Below, piece by piece: positions 28,001-39,089 of a DNA stretch of 64,000 nucleotides (position 1 is the first letter of the stretch; each line of letters opens with the position of its first letter). The stretch spans positions 2,294,001-2,358,000 of the forward strand of contig NC_134434.1 of assembly GCF_030867145.1 (NCBI RefSeq), given 5' to 3'. The DNA is from Opisthocomus hoazin (lineage: Eukaryota; Chordata; Aves; Opisthocomiformes; Opisthocomidae). A program made the position numbers and the translations under genes. The notes beneath the pieces are model-generated. The model saw nothing but the letters and a program-made list of their open reading frames with translations, ran no database searches and had not been told where the DNA came from.

Positions 28001-31000
28001 CACCAGTGCTAGGGCAGGAGGAGCACGGCTCGCCTTGTTGGAAACAGTACCAGTTTAGATCTCAGTACTGGATCATCACTACTGGTAACTTTAATACATT
28101 TTATTTCTGAAAGAAATATTTAAGGAAAAACAAAGGTTATGAGTTCTTGCTGCTTATGCCAAAGACTTCTATCTGTCATTTAGGGAATCCACAGGAATTC
28201 TGTTCCTTCAGTGCTCCCTGCCAGAAGAGCGTGTGTTGGGGCAGAGGAGGGCGTGTGGGTCTCTAACTGAAGAGATGCTCTGAGGGCAGGGTGCCATCTT
28301 GGAAGTTCCCCTGAACTGGTCCTGTTAGTGTGGAAAGCAGGGCTCTGAGCCCATGGCGAGGATGAGTTGGGGGGTGGAAACAGGTCACTTCACTCTGCAG
28401 AGCAGAGCGGGTGGAGATTTACTGTCTCGTGTGCAGGGGAAGAGATGCGAGACTTCTGCGGTTACACCTAGTGCAGGTACAGGAACTGCTCAGGACTGGG
28501 CTTCGGAGTCTGACCGCTTCTCCCAAGCGAGAGGGAAAAGAATGATGTCGGGGTATTTCAAGAGCTGCCTCACCTGTTTTGTCTTGTTGCTCTGGTCACC
28601 TTCTCTTCCTTGTAGCCTGTGCAGCCCCGGGGAGCGCAGCCAATGTCACATCCCCTGGAACACAGCGCTCTCAGGCTACCTTGCCCTCGCAGATGTGGCT
28701 GGCAAGCATCTCCCCTCCGGGGAGCAAAGGAGGAGGCACGACAACTGTACCTGTGTTCAGTGCACCTCGCTCGCTGGCTTGAGTGAAGGCGAGGGGAATT
28801 TCCCCCCCCAGAGCAATGAGCCGTTGCTTTCCGTAGCTCTCCGTGACTGCTCTTGGGGAAGCAAACAGAGCCCAGCACTCCCGAAGTGGCCTGGCCCTGA
28901 CGGTGCCGTGGAGGTGCTGTCATCTCTCCAGTTCGGTGTTCATGGACTTGCCCTGTCGCTGGGAAACAGTTGGAAGCGAGAGGTTTCCTGAGTCAGCACG
29001 AGATCAAACGCGGTGTGTGGTGCAGTAAGGGCTCAGCGCGAAGCTGCTGTTTGCCACAGGAAGAAAAGGAGCAAGTTTGCTGACAACACCAAACTGGGAG
29101 GTGTGGTAGACACACCAGCAGGCTGTGCTGCCATTCAGCGTGACCTGGATAGGCTGGAAAGCTGGGCAGAGAGGAACCTGATGAGGTTCAACAAAGCCAA
29201 ATGCAGGGTCCTGCACCTGGGGAGGAACAACCTCATGCACCAGTACAGGCTTGGGGTGGACCTGCTGGAGAGCAGCTCTGCGGAGAGGGACCTGGGTGTC
29301 CTGGTGGACGACAGGTTAACCATGAGCCAGCAGTGTGTCCTGGCTGCCAAGAAAGCCAATGGGATCCTGGGGTGCATCAAGAAGAGTGTGGCCAGCAGGA
29401 CGAGGGAGGTTCTCCTTCCCCTCTACACTGCCCTGGTGAGGCCTCATCTGGAGTACTCTGTCCAGTTCTGGGCTCCCCAGTTCAAGAAGGATGAAGAGCT
29501 ACTGGAGAGAGTCCAGCGGAGGGCTACGAGGATGGTGAGGGGACTGGAACATCTCCCCTACGAGGAGAGGCTGGGGGAGCTGGGCTTGTTCAGCCTGGAG
29601 AAGAGAAGGCTGAGAGGGGACCTTATAAATGCCTACAAATATCTGAAGGGTGGGTGTCAGGAGGATGGGGCCAAGCTCTTTTCAGTGGTGCCCAGTGACA
29701 GGACAAGGGTCAATGGGCACAAACTGAGGCAGAGGAAGTTCTGTCTGAACCCGAGGAAGAACTTCTTCCCTCTGAGGGTGCCGGAGCCCTGGCCCAGGCT
29801 GCCCAGGGAGGCTGTGGAGTCTCCTTCTCTGGAGATATTCCAGCCCCGCCTGGCCGCGGTGCTGTGCAGCCTGCTCTGGGTGACCCTGCTTGGGCAGGGG
29901 GGTTGGACTGGGTGACCCACAGAGGTCCCTGCCAACCCCTACCATTCTGTGATTCTGTGATTGCTGAGAGAGGAGAAGCTGGGTTCTGGAGAGTGCATGG
30001 GAGACCATGTTCAGTTAAGGTTAATCTGATCTCGCTGGGGACAGAAGAGGCAGCGTTCGGCTAACTGGTCTGTAACCATCTTTTCTAGTCCTGTCCCTGG
30101 CAGGGTGTCCCATCCTCAGCTGCCCGGTCAGGCAGAGCCGTTGTGGGCACAGAGCAAGCCGTGTCCTTGTCACCTCTCCGTGAGACTGCCTGGCTCACGG
30201 CGCCGGTGGCCAGCCTCCTACGGGCTTGGCCGCAGGACTGTGCTCTGCACTGTTTATTTCCTCTGTGTTTATATTTATGACATTCAAAGTTGTCCATAGC
30301 AGTAGTGTCAGCACTTGGTTATTATTTTCATTACCTGATAATTCACGCCTCTGTTGCGATGCCTCAGACCAGTGCAGGAGACAGCTCTGTGCAAGCCACA
30401 GCGGCCCGTCCATTGCCAGCACCAGACTGTAAATCTTGCTTTTTGCTGCCCTGCCAGGCAGGTTTTTTTTCCCCTGCTCCTTGTTAACTCCAGCAGCTGA
30501 TGATCATCTTTCCCAGGTTGATGTGATTTCTGTGACACCAGAATTAGTTTTCTGCTGGTTTTATGTGCCATGCTAGGAATAACAGTCTAGCAGTAACTGC
30601 TTCTGGCTCAAATTTCCACCAGTGGAGTAAATAAGGGCATTAGCCCAATCTCATCAATTCATTTTTGTCCGTAGCACGTCGCTTTTTGTGATAAGCTTTG
30701 TAAAATGTTGTTAGGCTGTTCTCTGATATAAATGAAGGGTGGATGAGCAGACTTTGTGCCTAGAAGTGATGAATTTTAATAGCAGTCTTTCAGTGCCGCT
30801 TTAGTCCCTTCCAGACTGGCTTCTGCACCCTGGGATTAGCTACAGACAGCCTGTTCCTCCTGCCCAGGAAATGGCTGGCTAGTTCTTGCTCTATCGTGCT
30901 TGACAGATCACGGGGACAGGAAAGCTTGGTAGGAGCTGCTGCTCCTGTGCATCTGCTCGTGTATGTATCTGGGGTCTTAGAAATGTTAGTCCAGTTGCAA

Positions 31001-32227
31001 ACGTGCAGGAGCATTACTGGGGGTGACTCTGCAGCCAGCTTTAATCTTTTCTTCCTTTAGAGGTCAAAGCTGGAGTGTCTCTAAGCCGTTTCTGAACAGT
31101 GATGTTTAGTCAAGGTGTGTGGCAGAAGCATCCGGGGACTGAGGCCCTTGGGGCAGTGGGCTCAGACAGCCGTGTTGGCGTGTGATTTCTGAAGCACCCA
31201 GAGCAACTGCTGGCTGTTGGGGTGGGAGGGTGAGTCCCTGCAGGCCGGAGGCTGGAGGGAGATGCCTGCCAAAGGCAGTCCCGAGCCCGTTCCCTGCTCT
31301 GCTGACTAGCACTGACAGCAATTCCTGATTAATTCCCGTGCATCTTGCCCTTGATGTACCACCTTCTCCAGAGATAAGGAGATGCTCTTGTGGAGCTGGT
31401 GCCAATGGGAGGAGGGTCGGGGGGAGCACAGACCTGGGCTTGACCTGAAACCTTCTCTCTCTCCAGCTTTCATCCTCATGATTATTCTGGCGCTGATCCG
31501 CATCAGCAGAGGCCAAGCTGAAGGTCACCCGTCCATGGCCCAGCTGTCGGGCATCCGCAATCTCTTTGGGGTGTGCGTCTACTCCTTCATGTGCCAGCAC
31601 TCCCTGCCATCCCTCATCACACCCATCTCCAAGAAGAAGCATGTCAACAAGCTCGTGCTCCTCGATTACATCCTGATCCTGGCTTTCTACAGCCTCCTGT
31701 CCTTCACTGCCATTTACTGCTTCCGCAATGACACCCTCATGGACATGTACACGCTCAACTTCACCAACTGCGAGATCATCAGCGTTGTCTTCATTCGCTA
31801 CTTCCTGGGCCTCTTCCCCGTCTTCACCATCAGCACCAACTTCCCCATCATCGCAGTCACCCTGCGCAACAACTGGAAGACCCTTTTCCACAGAGAAGGG
31901 GGGACCTACCCGTGGGTGGTGGATAGGATTGTCTTTCCTGCCATCACGCTGATTCCTCCAGTGCTGGTGGCTTTCTGCACCCATGACCTGGAGTCGTTGG
32001 TGGGGATCACGGGAGCCTATGCTGGGAACGGGATCCAGTATCTCATTCCGGCTTTCCTGGCGTACCGCAGTCGGAAGGACACTCAGCTGGTCTTTGGCAG
32101 CGGGACAGTTAACAAGCACCTCTCCCCTTTCCGGCACACCTTCTGGATTGTGTTTGTGCTCATATGGGGCTTCTCTTGCTTTGTGTTTGTGACTGCAAAC
32201 ATTGTCCTGAGCGATTCGAAGCTCTGA
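940..32227 (+). CDS. TMEM104: TMEM104, transmembrane protein 104 (3' part of gene, four coding exons)
   Basis: Exons 940-1039, 1837-1945, 18290-18383 and 31467-32227 join in one frame with GT/AG borders (2 nt of a split codon, 352 codons and a split first codon in all, then TGA). They give about 353 residues of a polytopic membrane protein. The mammalian protein is about 496 residues, so roughly the first 143 residues (the N-terminal membrane segments) lie upstream of the window. I recognise the product from the segments [39 protein letters not shown] and [20 protein letters not shown]. The family resembles the amino acid/auxin permease (SLC38/SLC36-like) fold; transport activity of TMEM104 itself is an inference from the fold. 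NxS/T sequons lie in the loop encoded by the second visible exon. The gene is convergent with GRIN2C, as in mammals. No frameshift or premature stop is seen. Confidence 0.96.
1040..1836 (+). other. TMEM104: TMEM104 intron, 797 bp
   Basis: GT-AG intron with donor GTAAGT at 1040 and acceptor CTCCTTTCCCAG ending at 1836. I see no gene or repeat element inside it. Confidence 0.9.
1837..1945 (+). CDS. TMEM104: TMEM104 internal coding exon (extracytosolic loop)
   Basis: This 109-nt exon lies between CCCAG and GTGAGT. It completes the split Cys codon and adds 36 codons, ending on a codon boundary. It encodes a hydrophilic cysteine-containing loop ([20 protein letters not shown], then [16 protein letters not shown]). 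Two N-glycosylation sequons, NHS and NDT, suggest the loop is luminal or extracellular. That topology is inferred; the identity with TMEM104 is clear. Confidence 0.95.
6110..6213. repeat. 13-bp minisatellite, 8 perfect copies
   Basis: The unit CCTCTGCTTCCCT is repeated eight times head to tail without a mismatch. The plus strand is almost pure pyrimidine apart from one G per unit, so the array is strongly strand-asymmetric. Because 13 is not a multiple of 3, all three frames cycle through the same 13-residue peptide repeat, which explains the spurious open frames over it. It lies in the 16-kb TMEM104 intron. Confidence 0.97.
7581..7826 (-). other. Unexplained 81-codon open frame, antisense in TMEM104 intron
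   Basis: On the minus strand 81 sense codons are open from 7826 down to a TAA at 7581-7583. There is no ATG at its start; the first in-frame ATG is about 45 codons before the stop. The C-terminal part reads like a real charged, amphipathic protein end (for example [17 protein letters not shown], later ending EEVFMLY). An acceptor-like CTCCTCCTGCCAG lies inside the frame on the same strand. I recognise no family. It may be a chance open frame, a decayed exon, or a fragment of an old transposon or retrocopy. Confidence 0.25.
8928..8978 (-). mobile_element. Possible old CR1 3'-end remnant
   Basis: About 50 bp (CCTAGAAACC, then AGAGTTGGAGAAGACCCTTT and AAGTCAGCTAAGCACTCC) resembles the reverse complement of the 3' end of older CR1 subfamilies. 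Those carry a GGTTGGAAAAGACCTTTAAG-like stretch followed by a TCCAACC-like end. The octamer repeats are lost. The match is short and diverged, so this call is weak. Confidence 0.3.
10203..10218. repeat. G16 homopolymer
   Basis: There are sixteen consecutive G residues on the plus strand inside the TMEM104 intron. Runs of this length are prone to length errors in assembly and can form quadruplex structures. Confidence 0.95.
12034..12132. repeat. 22-bp minisatellite, 4.5 copies
   Basis: The 22-bp unit (GCTGCAGGTAGGTC followed by TTTGTGTA) is repeated four times at exact 22-bp spacing from 12034. A partial fifth copy ends near 12132. The copies appear identical, suggesting recent expansion. Each unit contains CAG/GTAGGT, a good splice-donor match on the strand of TMEM104. 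Confidence 0.95.
18290..18383 (+). CDS. TMEM104: TMEM104 internal coding exon
   Basis: This 94-nt exon follows TCCTTCCAG and precedes GTGAGT. It has 31 codons plus the first G of an alanine codon completed by the last exon. It encodes [20 protein letters not shown] and then [11 protein letters not shown], a membrane helix followed by a short basic loop, continuous in frame with the flanking exons. Confidence 0.95.
18384..31466 (+). other. TMEM104: TMEM104 intron, 13.1 kb
   Basis: This intron runs from the donor GTGAGT at 18384 to the acceptor CTCTCTCTCCAG ending at 31466. It carries a truncated CR1 element at 29070-29961. T-rich tracts followed by CAG (18998-19027 and 26665-26688) look like cryptic acceptors, but no open exon of recognisable identity follows them. 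A short tandem of GGAACCGTTAT-like units lies at 23261-23292. Nothing else is recognised. Confidence 0.85.
29070..29961 (+). mobile_element. CR1 LINE, 5'-truncated, ORF2 C-terminal part
   Basis: About 890 bp in the orientation of TMEM104 encode the C-terminal part of CR1 ORF2, uninterrupted to a stop at 29913-29915. The element begins within the reverse-transcriptase catalytic motif region (SKFAD...) and continues through the thumb and C-terminal domain (for example [39 protein letters not shown]). It then runs through the 3' UTR to the terminal ATTCTGTG-type octamers at 29944-29960. The endonuclease and most of the RT domain are missing. The catalytic FADD motif reads FADN (codon 29085-29087), so the fragment cannot be active. 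It carries the diagnostic GCCGCGGTGCTGTGC segment shared with the copies at 37611 and 63169. Confidence 0.95.
31467..32227 (+). CDS. TMEM104: TMEM104 last coding exon
   Basis: This 761-nt exon completes the split Ala codon and runs 252 codons to TGA at 32225-32227. It encodes the C-terminal half with about six hydrophobic helices: [12 protein letters not shown] at the start, the [20 protein letters not shown] region, [34 protein letters not shown], and a last helix near the end ([19 protein letters not shown]). The terminal tail is LSDSKL. The conserved RNDT sequon and [13 protein letters not shown] loop are present. Codons are far more GC-rich than the preceding introns. Confidence 0.97.
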
Positions 32228-35200
32228 GGTGGGGGTAGCAGCGCGCTCCGCCCTGGGCTCCAGAGACCTCAGCATTTCAGCTTCCCCTCTGGGACGGTGG
32301 AGAGGGGGAGAGGCAGTGTGAAGGGAAGTTTCCAGGCCGTTGGCTTGTTGGCACAAGCTAGACCTGGACACAGACGTTCTTCCCTCCATTTTGGGTGTGG
32401 ATGGAGCGGACTCAGCCTTGTAATCCTGGTTCCCAGACCCGCTATACAAAGTTGTGGGGCTGAGCCCTTGGCAGCCTGCACAATTAACCAGTGTCCAGCC
32501 GTCTCTGCCTTCAGCTCTGTTGGGGCATCGCTCTCTCCGTCCCTACAGCGGCTCTCTGTGTGCTGCAGGTCTCAGCACACACAGAGCAGACAGCCTTGGC
32601 TGCTCGCTACGCTAATGGGCTAAATGTCCCTTCTCCCAAAGGCAGGGACGTGCTGTGCAGAATCCAGCAGGACTTTCAGGGAGCTGAGTCTCTTCTGTCT
32701 GCTGAGACCCCTCCAAAACAACCTCCTGTGCCAGCTGAGGGAGGAAATTAGGGTGGGAGTAGCCCTAATTCAGACAAAAATAATTTTGTGTTCTGTTACA
32801 TTTTCTTTTTCTAGAGACATGAGCCGTGGATTGCCTGGGATCTGGGATCTCTTGCTTAGAGCTGGATTTCTTCAGCCCGGGAGTTTACATTCACACTTCT
32901 CATCCTCTTCCCTGGGCTGTGGCAGCCCCAGCCGGACAGAGCAATGCCCCTACACCTGCAGGGCTCTTCGCCCCTGGAAAGGAAACTGCAGCCTTGCTTC
33001 CCTCGGCTCCTGCATGCAGCTGGCAGAGCCCTGCCCCCTTTCTCACCTTTGCAAAGGGCTGGTGCAGTGGGCCAGACCCTTACTCCAGTGTTCAGGATTT
33101 GTGGGTGCTGGGGAGCTGCTAATTACCCAGTCCTGACATGTGTCGGGCCTGCAGGAGCTCTGCCTGCGCACAGTGCTGCGTTTCCAGCCTCCTGTGCTGG
33201 GTAATTAGCCTTGAAACAAGGTGGGGGTGAACTCGAGGGACTGGGCTGGTGCCAGGAGGAAGCGGAGCAGAGCTCCCCAGTGCTATGGGAGAGCGAAAAC
33301 TGAAACCCCGCTGGAACTGGGCTTGAATCCCTCCCCTCTTCTGTCTCTGCACAGCGTTAAGGTGGGCTTTGGGCTGCTCCTGCTCAGCTTATCAGAGAAT
33401 GGGAATACCTGAGGTAGACAGGGCTCTAGGTGGGTCTCGTCTTTTGAGGCTACCGGTGGTCACAGTAATACCTCATGGTGACACAGCACCGTGTCCCATG
33501 CTCTGAGGCCCTTGGGCAAAGGTTGTATGGGTTTTCTCAGCAGCAGGAAGGACTTTAATAAGGCAGGGGGTAAAATATTTCAGGTGAAAACTTTTAAAGC
33601 AGGTTCAAAGCCAGGTGCATGTCACTTATGTTAGATCCTCTTGCCCTCTGCACTTGCTGCAGTTTTAAGTGTCACCGCTCACTAAAGCAGGCTTTGAACT
33701 GCAGCTCTTTTTAATCAAGCTCTGTTTTCAAGTAGGCCTTTCTGGTTTCCATATGACCTGAAGTGCTCCTCCTGGGGGAATATGCAAGTACCTGGAGCTG
33801 TATAAAAACACTTCATGGCTTTTAAAGCAGAACCCTGCACCTCTCGAGCCTGAGCGCTGTCACTGTGTCCTTGCTGCGCTGCTCGGAGAGGATCCGGGGG
33901 GCCTGTTTAGGATCAAGCTGGAGATGAGACAAACAAGCATTGGCAGCTCTCGCTAGTGAGTTCAAACATCCCCAAGTGCTCCAGGGAAGCTGATGTGGCA
34001 TCTCCAGTGCCAAATTAGCAAGTTGTTTTACAGGTAGCTGGTGCTGGCGTCTCGTTTAGGAGGAGGGACAGCAGCAAATGGAGGTTGGAGGGCACATTCA
34101 TGGGGCAGCTGAGCTGGGAGGCAGCTCGAGGGAGGGATGGGACGCTGAGCAATGAGCCTTGGGAAAGCTGGAGAGGCTGCGGGCGCTGTTCTCTGCACAA
34201 GCGTGCAGGTGTGGGTTTATGGAGGGGCTGGGGCCTTTCCTCCTGCGCTGCTGGCCCCGGGCTGCCCGTGCTTCGCTCCATCACTTCAAGTGCCCATTTC
34301 AGTCTCTTGCCCTTGCGTTTCGTTGTCAGCCAGAGAATGGGGCTGCTCTCCGTTATTTCATCTCCTCATCCTCCCTTCCCATCTTGGGGCTGCCCGTGGT
34401 CTCCCCACCTCCCTGCCCCTCTTTCATACGGGGTAGCCTCCCACCTGCCTTGCCTGGGGTGGGGGGAGGCTGCCCAGCCTGGCCCGCTCCCTCCTGCTAT
34501 CTGGGATGTTTGAGATGTGCCTTCTCGTCCCTGGCCTGGGTGCCCACCTCTCCTTGGCATGGTGCCTGGGAGTGGCTTCCACGGGGCCTTAGCTCCAGGA
34601 GCTGCTTGGATCCCAGTTGTGGAGGCAGTGGCACGGTGAGGTCTCGCATCCTGGCCCCAGCCGTGCTGTGATACCTTCCTGAGAGGGATCCTGGTCCCCA
34701 AGGAGCACGAGTGCTTTCTTAAATAAATAACCACAAATTCCCAGACACCCGCTGTCCTTGCAGCAAAACAAATCTGTCCAAGGAATGGGGGTGATTAAGG
34801 GAAAGAAGCTCGACGGTGGAGAGAACATTTTTCATATAAAACATGACATAGCAATGCCTTAAAAATTACTGGAGAGGGCGGGAAGGGGATGGCTCAGCGG
34901 AGCCAGCACTGCCTGGGGGTGGGCTGGGGGACGCTGGGTGACCCCGGTGCGGGGTGGGAGCTCCCTCCTCTCACCCATCACGAATGAGTCTGGTTTTATT
35001 CGGCCGTTATCAACACTAACAGTTCATTATTACAGATTCACACGTGATGCTTGTCCTGACTGTAATTAGTCTTCAAAAAATGGGATTAAAAACAATAAAA
35101 TGCACATCACATGTCTGGTTTAGTCTGGCTTCTATTCCCACCCCCTTCCTCCTCTCGCAGCGTCCTGGAGGGGACGGCCGTGACTGATGGGGCTGCGGGC

Positions 35201-38200
35201 CAAGGAGAAATGGCAAGCGGAGAGGCTAATGGAGACCCTCACCTCTTCTTTATTAGCCTCCTGCAACTCTGGGTGGTAGCTGCAAACTCAATTAAAACAT
35301 CTGTACTTTCCCCTTCTCAATTACGGCTCCTTACACTTAAAACCAAACAAATTGAATTGCTCCACTGCCTCAGGCTGCAAAGGCAGTTTCTGCCAAGAAA
35401 TTTATTATCACCATAAAGCGCAGCTTGATTTATGTTAAAATATTAAAACAGATCTTTATGATGGAAATAAACACTTTCTGCTGTGATTCTCTCGAAGGAC
35501 CGCACAAGCAGTGAAGGATTTTGGGGCTTGGGCTGTAAATCTGAGATCAAACTGGCATCGGGGCTGGATTCCTCTTTCGCAGCACTTCGAAGAGCAGTGG
35601 CCAGAGAAGGAAAAATAAAAACCTGGAGCCCGAGAGGCAGGTTCAGACAGGGCTCGAACATGGCCGAGGAGCTGCGTGTCGCCTGGGGGAGGTTCAGCTG
35701 TTTATGGGTTTATGGGAAGATGCTCACCGGCCTTCCCTGCGTGGGTGTGGGCAGCTGGGCCCTGACCCACGGAGCTGTTGGCAGCGGGGCGAAGGGCACC
35801 CGGCCACGGGGGCTGCAGCACCCCAAGGCGATGCCCGCGCCGCTTCGTGCTGAGGCCAGGGGCTTCTTCCCCCAGCCAGCACCCAGCTGGCTCCGGCCGC
35901 ACTCCCCAAGGTGCTGCAGCCCCTGGGGCTCGCCCCAACCTGGGGACGGTGACACGTGGCCACGCAGCGGGGCAGGGGGCTGGATGGGACCCCGGGGAAG
36001 GTTTTGGGGAGGCGGGAACCGGGAGGCAGCTGCGCCTGCTGCTCCCTCCAGCATCCTCGGGCGCAGGCATGGCAGCACCCTGCTCTCCTCGCACGGGGAC
36101 CCCGCTCTCCCGGCCCCGTAGCTCTTCTGGTTGTACCGTTCGTGATTTAACCAGCTGTCCCCACCGTCTCCCCACAGCAGCCCCGGCCTTGTCCTTGCCA
36201 TTGGGAACCTCTTCGCGGTGGCTGCCCTGCCTTGTGCCCCCTTGCCTCAGCAGGCTGGGTCTCGTGATGCCAAGCGACGGGGGCAGTGAAGATAACGCGT
36301 GCCATGGCGATGCTGGAGCTGGCAGAGGAGGGGGTGGGTGCCGGGGGGGGCTGTCGGCCGGGGGGCACTGCCTGGTCCCCAGCGGGGCCGAGTGGCCAGC
36401 AGCGAGCCGGCCGTATTTCTCTTTGCACATAAACGGCAGCCCACAGGGCAGCACGGGTGCCAGAGCCGGCTGAATTAGAAAATGATTGATTAGACAATTT
36501 CACCAAAAAGAAATAATATCCCTCCGCGGCACAAAACCCCCCCGCTTTGGAAAACCCGGTCAGAGGGCGCTTCCAGGCTGCTGCTTCCCCGCAGCTCTGT
36601 CCCTGCTGCACCCGGGGTGAGGGGGGGGTCCGGGGGGGGGTCACACAGCTCCCACCCGCTCCGGGCTGCTTGTGCCCCCCCCCCAGCCCCATTCGGCTCC
36701 TCTCCCACCAGTGCCCAGGATAGTGCCCGGCACCAGGAATGGGGAAAAATGGTGCTCTTCCAGCCCAATTAGTATATAAAGATATGCAAATGCCACCATG
36801 GTGGCAGGGGACCCTGGTGCAGGTGCCCAGGAGAGCCCCAGCCTTACCCTGGGGTGGTGACACCCATCCCTGGGGCCACCCCCCCCCAGAGCACCGCTGT
36901 CCCCCACTGCCCTCAGCCTCCTGCAGCAAAGCCCTTCAATAAAACATGGAGCAAATCCATTTGGCCTCTGCTGAGTCACCAGGGACATCACTAATTAATT
37001 TAAAACATCGTTGGGATTTTTTTTTTTTATTTTTTTTTTTCCCTTTTCCAGTCCTTTTTTTTCTTACAGCCGCCATCTCCAGCTCAGGCTTGGCCCCAGC
37101 CCCGAAGGTGCACTGGTGTGCGCTGGCTTTCTCGGGCCAGAAAGCCACAATTTGGGTGAAAACTCCCCAGGGCAAATGGGAGCCTCCTGGGAACCAGCCT
37201 GTCACCCCCGGGGACTCCTGGGGCACCTGGCTGGGGGAGCTGCCCCCGGCAAATGGGTGCCATCGCCTGGGGCAGCAAAGATCCCTGAGCCTTCAACCGG
37301 GTTTGTGTATTTATGATCTTTATTTATATACCCACACCTCCCTCCCTCGCCAGGAGGCTTCAGAGGGGCTGCCAAAGCAATTAAGAGACAATTGCGATGA
37401 TAAATAAATAACGGGAATTAAAGCGACATGTGATGGCAGCCAGGCTGGGGGATGGGTGGGGACTGGCTGGATTTAACCCCAGACGGATGGGTGGATGGAT
37501 TGACAGACAGATGGACGCACAGACAGACATTGCCAATGGTCTCAACCCTGGGCCACGCGTGGCTGGGGCCTTCCTGACCTCCCCGTGGCTCTGCAGCCAT
37601 CCACAGAGCTGGGTGTCAGGATGGGACCAGACTCTTTCCAGTGGTGCCCAGCGACAGGACAAGGGGCAATGGGCACAAACTGGAGCAGAGGAAGCTCCAG
37701 CTGAACCCGAGGAAGAACTTCTTCCCTCTGAGGGTGCCGGAGCCCTGGCCCAGGCTGCCCAGGGAGGCTGTGGAGTCTCCTTCTCTGGAGATATTCCAGC
37801 CCCGCCTGGCCGCGGTGCTGTGCCCCCTGCTCTGGGTGACCCTGCTTGGGCAGGGGGCTGGGCTGGGTGACCCCCAGAGGGCCCTGCCAGCCCCGACCAC
37901 TCTGTGATTCTGTGTGTGATGCTCAGGGCACAGCTGGGTGCAGGAACACATCACAGGAACACATCACCCCCCCTTGCCATCGTCCCCTCGCTATTACCGG
38001 CCCCAGCTGCTCGGTGGCTGCCAGCAACCCCAACGGCTGCTTTTAAATAAAATTTTTTAAAAAAAAAGGAGCTTTAAAGCAGCTTCTTGCAGGGGGGGGC
38101 AAACATTCATCCAGGCAGGTGATGCTGAACCGTCCAGGAAGAGGCGCTGAGGGTTGGCATCTCCCTGGCACAGCCTGCCAGCCCCTGCCGAGCAGCTTTG

Positions 38201-38750
38201 TGCAGCCCCGGTGCTGCCCTGGGACGGGGCTGGTACCACCCCGGCAGCCTCGGCTCCCCCTTCCCCAAACCCCTCTGCCCTGCCCGGTGCTGCCTGTGAA
38301 TCACGGCCGGGAGGGAAGAATTAAACCCGGCTCATCTATCGCACCTGATTTGTGGCTCCATCAGCCCTGGGAAGGTGGGAGGATTTTTTTTTGCCTTTCT
38401 CGTTCCCCCACGGCACACCTTCCCGTGGCTGCTGGTTCGCAGCCCTGGGAGCATCACCCGCTGACCTGAGCTCACGCCATCCATGCCCAGCACCCCAAAA
38501 CCCCAGCGGGATGCAGTAACTCCAGCTCTGGTGCTCTGCTCCAGCCTTGGCACAGGCTGATGGCTCCTAATTATCCCTGGTTTAATGAGTCGCCGTTTTC
38601 CGCTGCCTGGCTGCTGCCGGTGGGACGAGGCTGTGCCAGGGCTCAGCAGTGAGGGGGCAGAGGGTGCGCAGGACCACGAGCATCCCCGTGACGCAGGGGT
38701 AAAGCCAAGGGCAGTCCAGGCTCATCGCCAGAGGGTGGAAGAAGGGTCCT
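32228..38750. other. TMEM104 3' UTR and TMEM104-GRIN2C convergent spacer
   Basis: This is the non-coding stretch between the two convergent genes. TMEM104 poly(A) site candidates are AATAAA at 34722-34727 and 35094-35099; neither can be confirmed from sequence alone. The stretch also holds a CR1 fragment (37611-37918), AT-rich islands in otherwise GC-rich DNA (34981-35480, 36470-36520, 36945-37070, 37300-37435), and a GGAT/ACAG-type degenerate microsatellite at 37480-37530. Long open frames here (for example 35702-36454 and 36147-36929, minus) have no recognisable content and are expected from the GC bias. Confidence 0.7.
37611..37918 (+). mobile_element. CR1 LINE 3' fragment
   Basis: About 300 bp match the last part of CR1 ORF2 and the 3' UTR ([11 protein letters not shown]..., then [19 protein letters not shown]), ending in ATTCTGTG-like octamers near 37905. 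It is almost identical to the end of the copy at 29070-29961, including GCCGCGGTGCTGTGC, so it belongs to the same subfamily. It is truncated at the 5' end and non-functional. Confidence 0.93.
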
Positions 38751-38770
38751 CAGCCAGCTGAAAATGTCTC

Positions 38771-39089
38771 TTTAATGAGCTGCACACGGCGTTCCGAGTC
38801 TCTTGAAACCAAAACTTGACGGCATCACGGCAGCAATGAGTTTTGCATCCTCGAGTCCCCGGCCAGCCCTGCCTGCGGGCAGAGCCCAAGCCAGCACACC
38901 CCGGCCCCTGCCTCGCTGCTCTGACCCCCCCAAAGCGCACGGGACCCGCAGAGCCTCTTGGAGCATCCCGCTGCCGGTGGCATGGGACCCTGGGAGGCTG
39001 GAGCCCGGCCGGGAGCCGCTGGCTGCCCTGTGGGGACACCCGGGCAAAGGGCAGGCAGAGGGGTGCCAAGACCCCCCCCGTCCCCCCAG
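38771..39089 (-). other. GRIN2C: Probable GRIN2C 3' UTR with ATTAAA poly(A) signal
   Basis: Downstream of the GRIN2C stop, the minus strand has ATTAAA at 38776-38771, about 315 nt after the stop codon. It is the first canonical or near-canonical signal after the stop. A second ATTAAA lies at about 38587-38582. The true cleavage site is unproven. Confidence 0.45.

Noticed and set aside
31106-32449. 447-codon minus-strand open frame opposite the last TMEM104 exon
   Set aside because: It mirrors the real exon in a shadow frame, has acidic and low-complexity content, and shows no family similarity.
35702-36929. 250- and 260-codon minus-strand frames in the convergent spacer
   Set aside because: Low-complexity GC-driven frames that overlap each other and plus-strand frames; no conserved motif.
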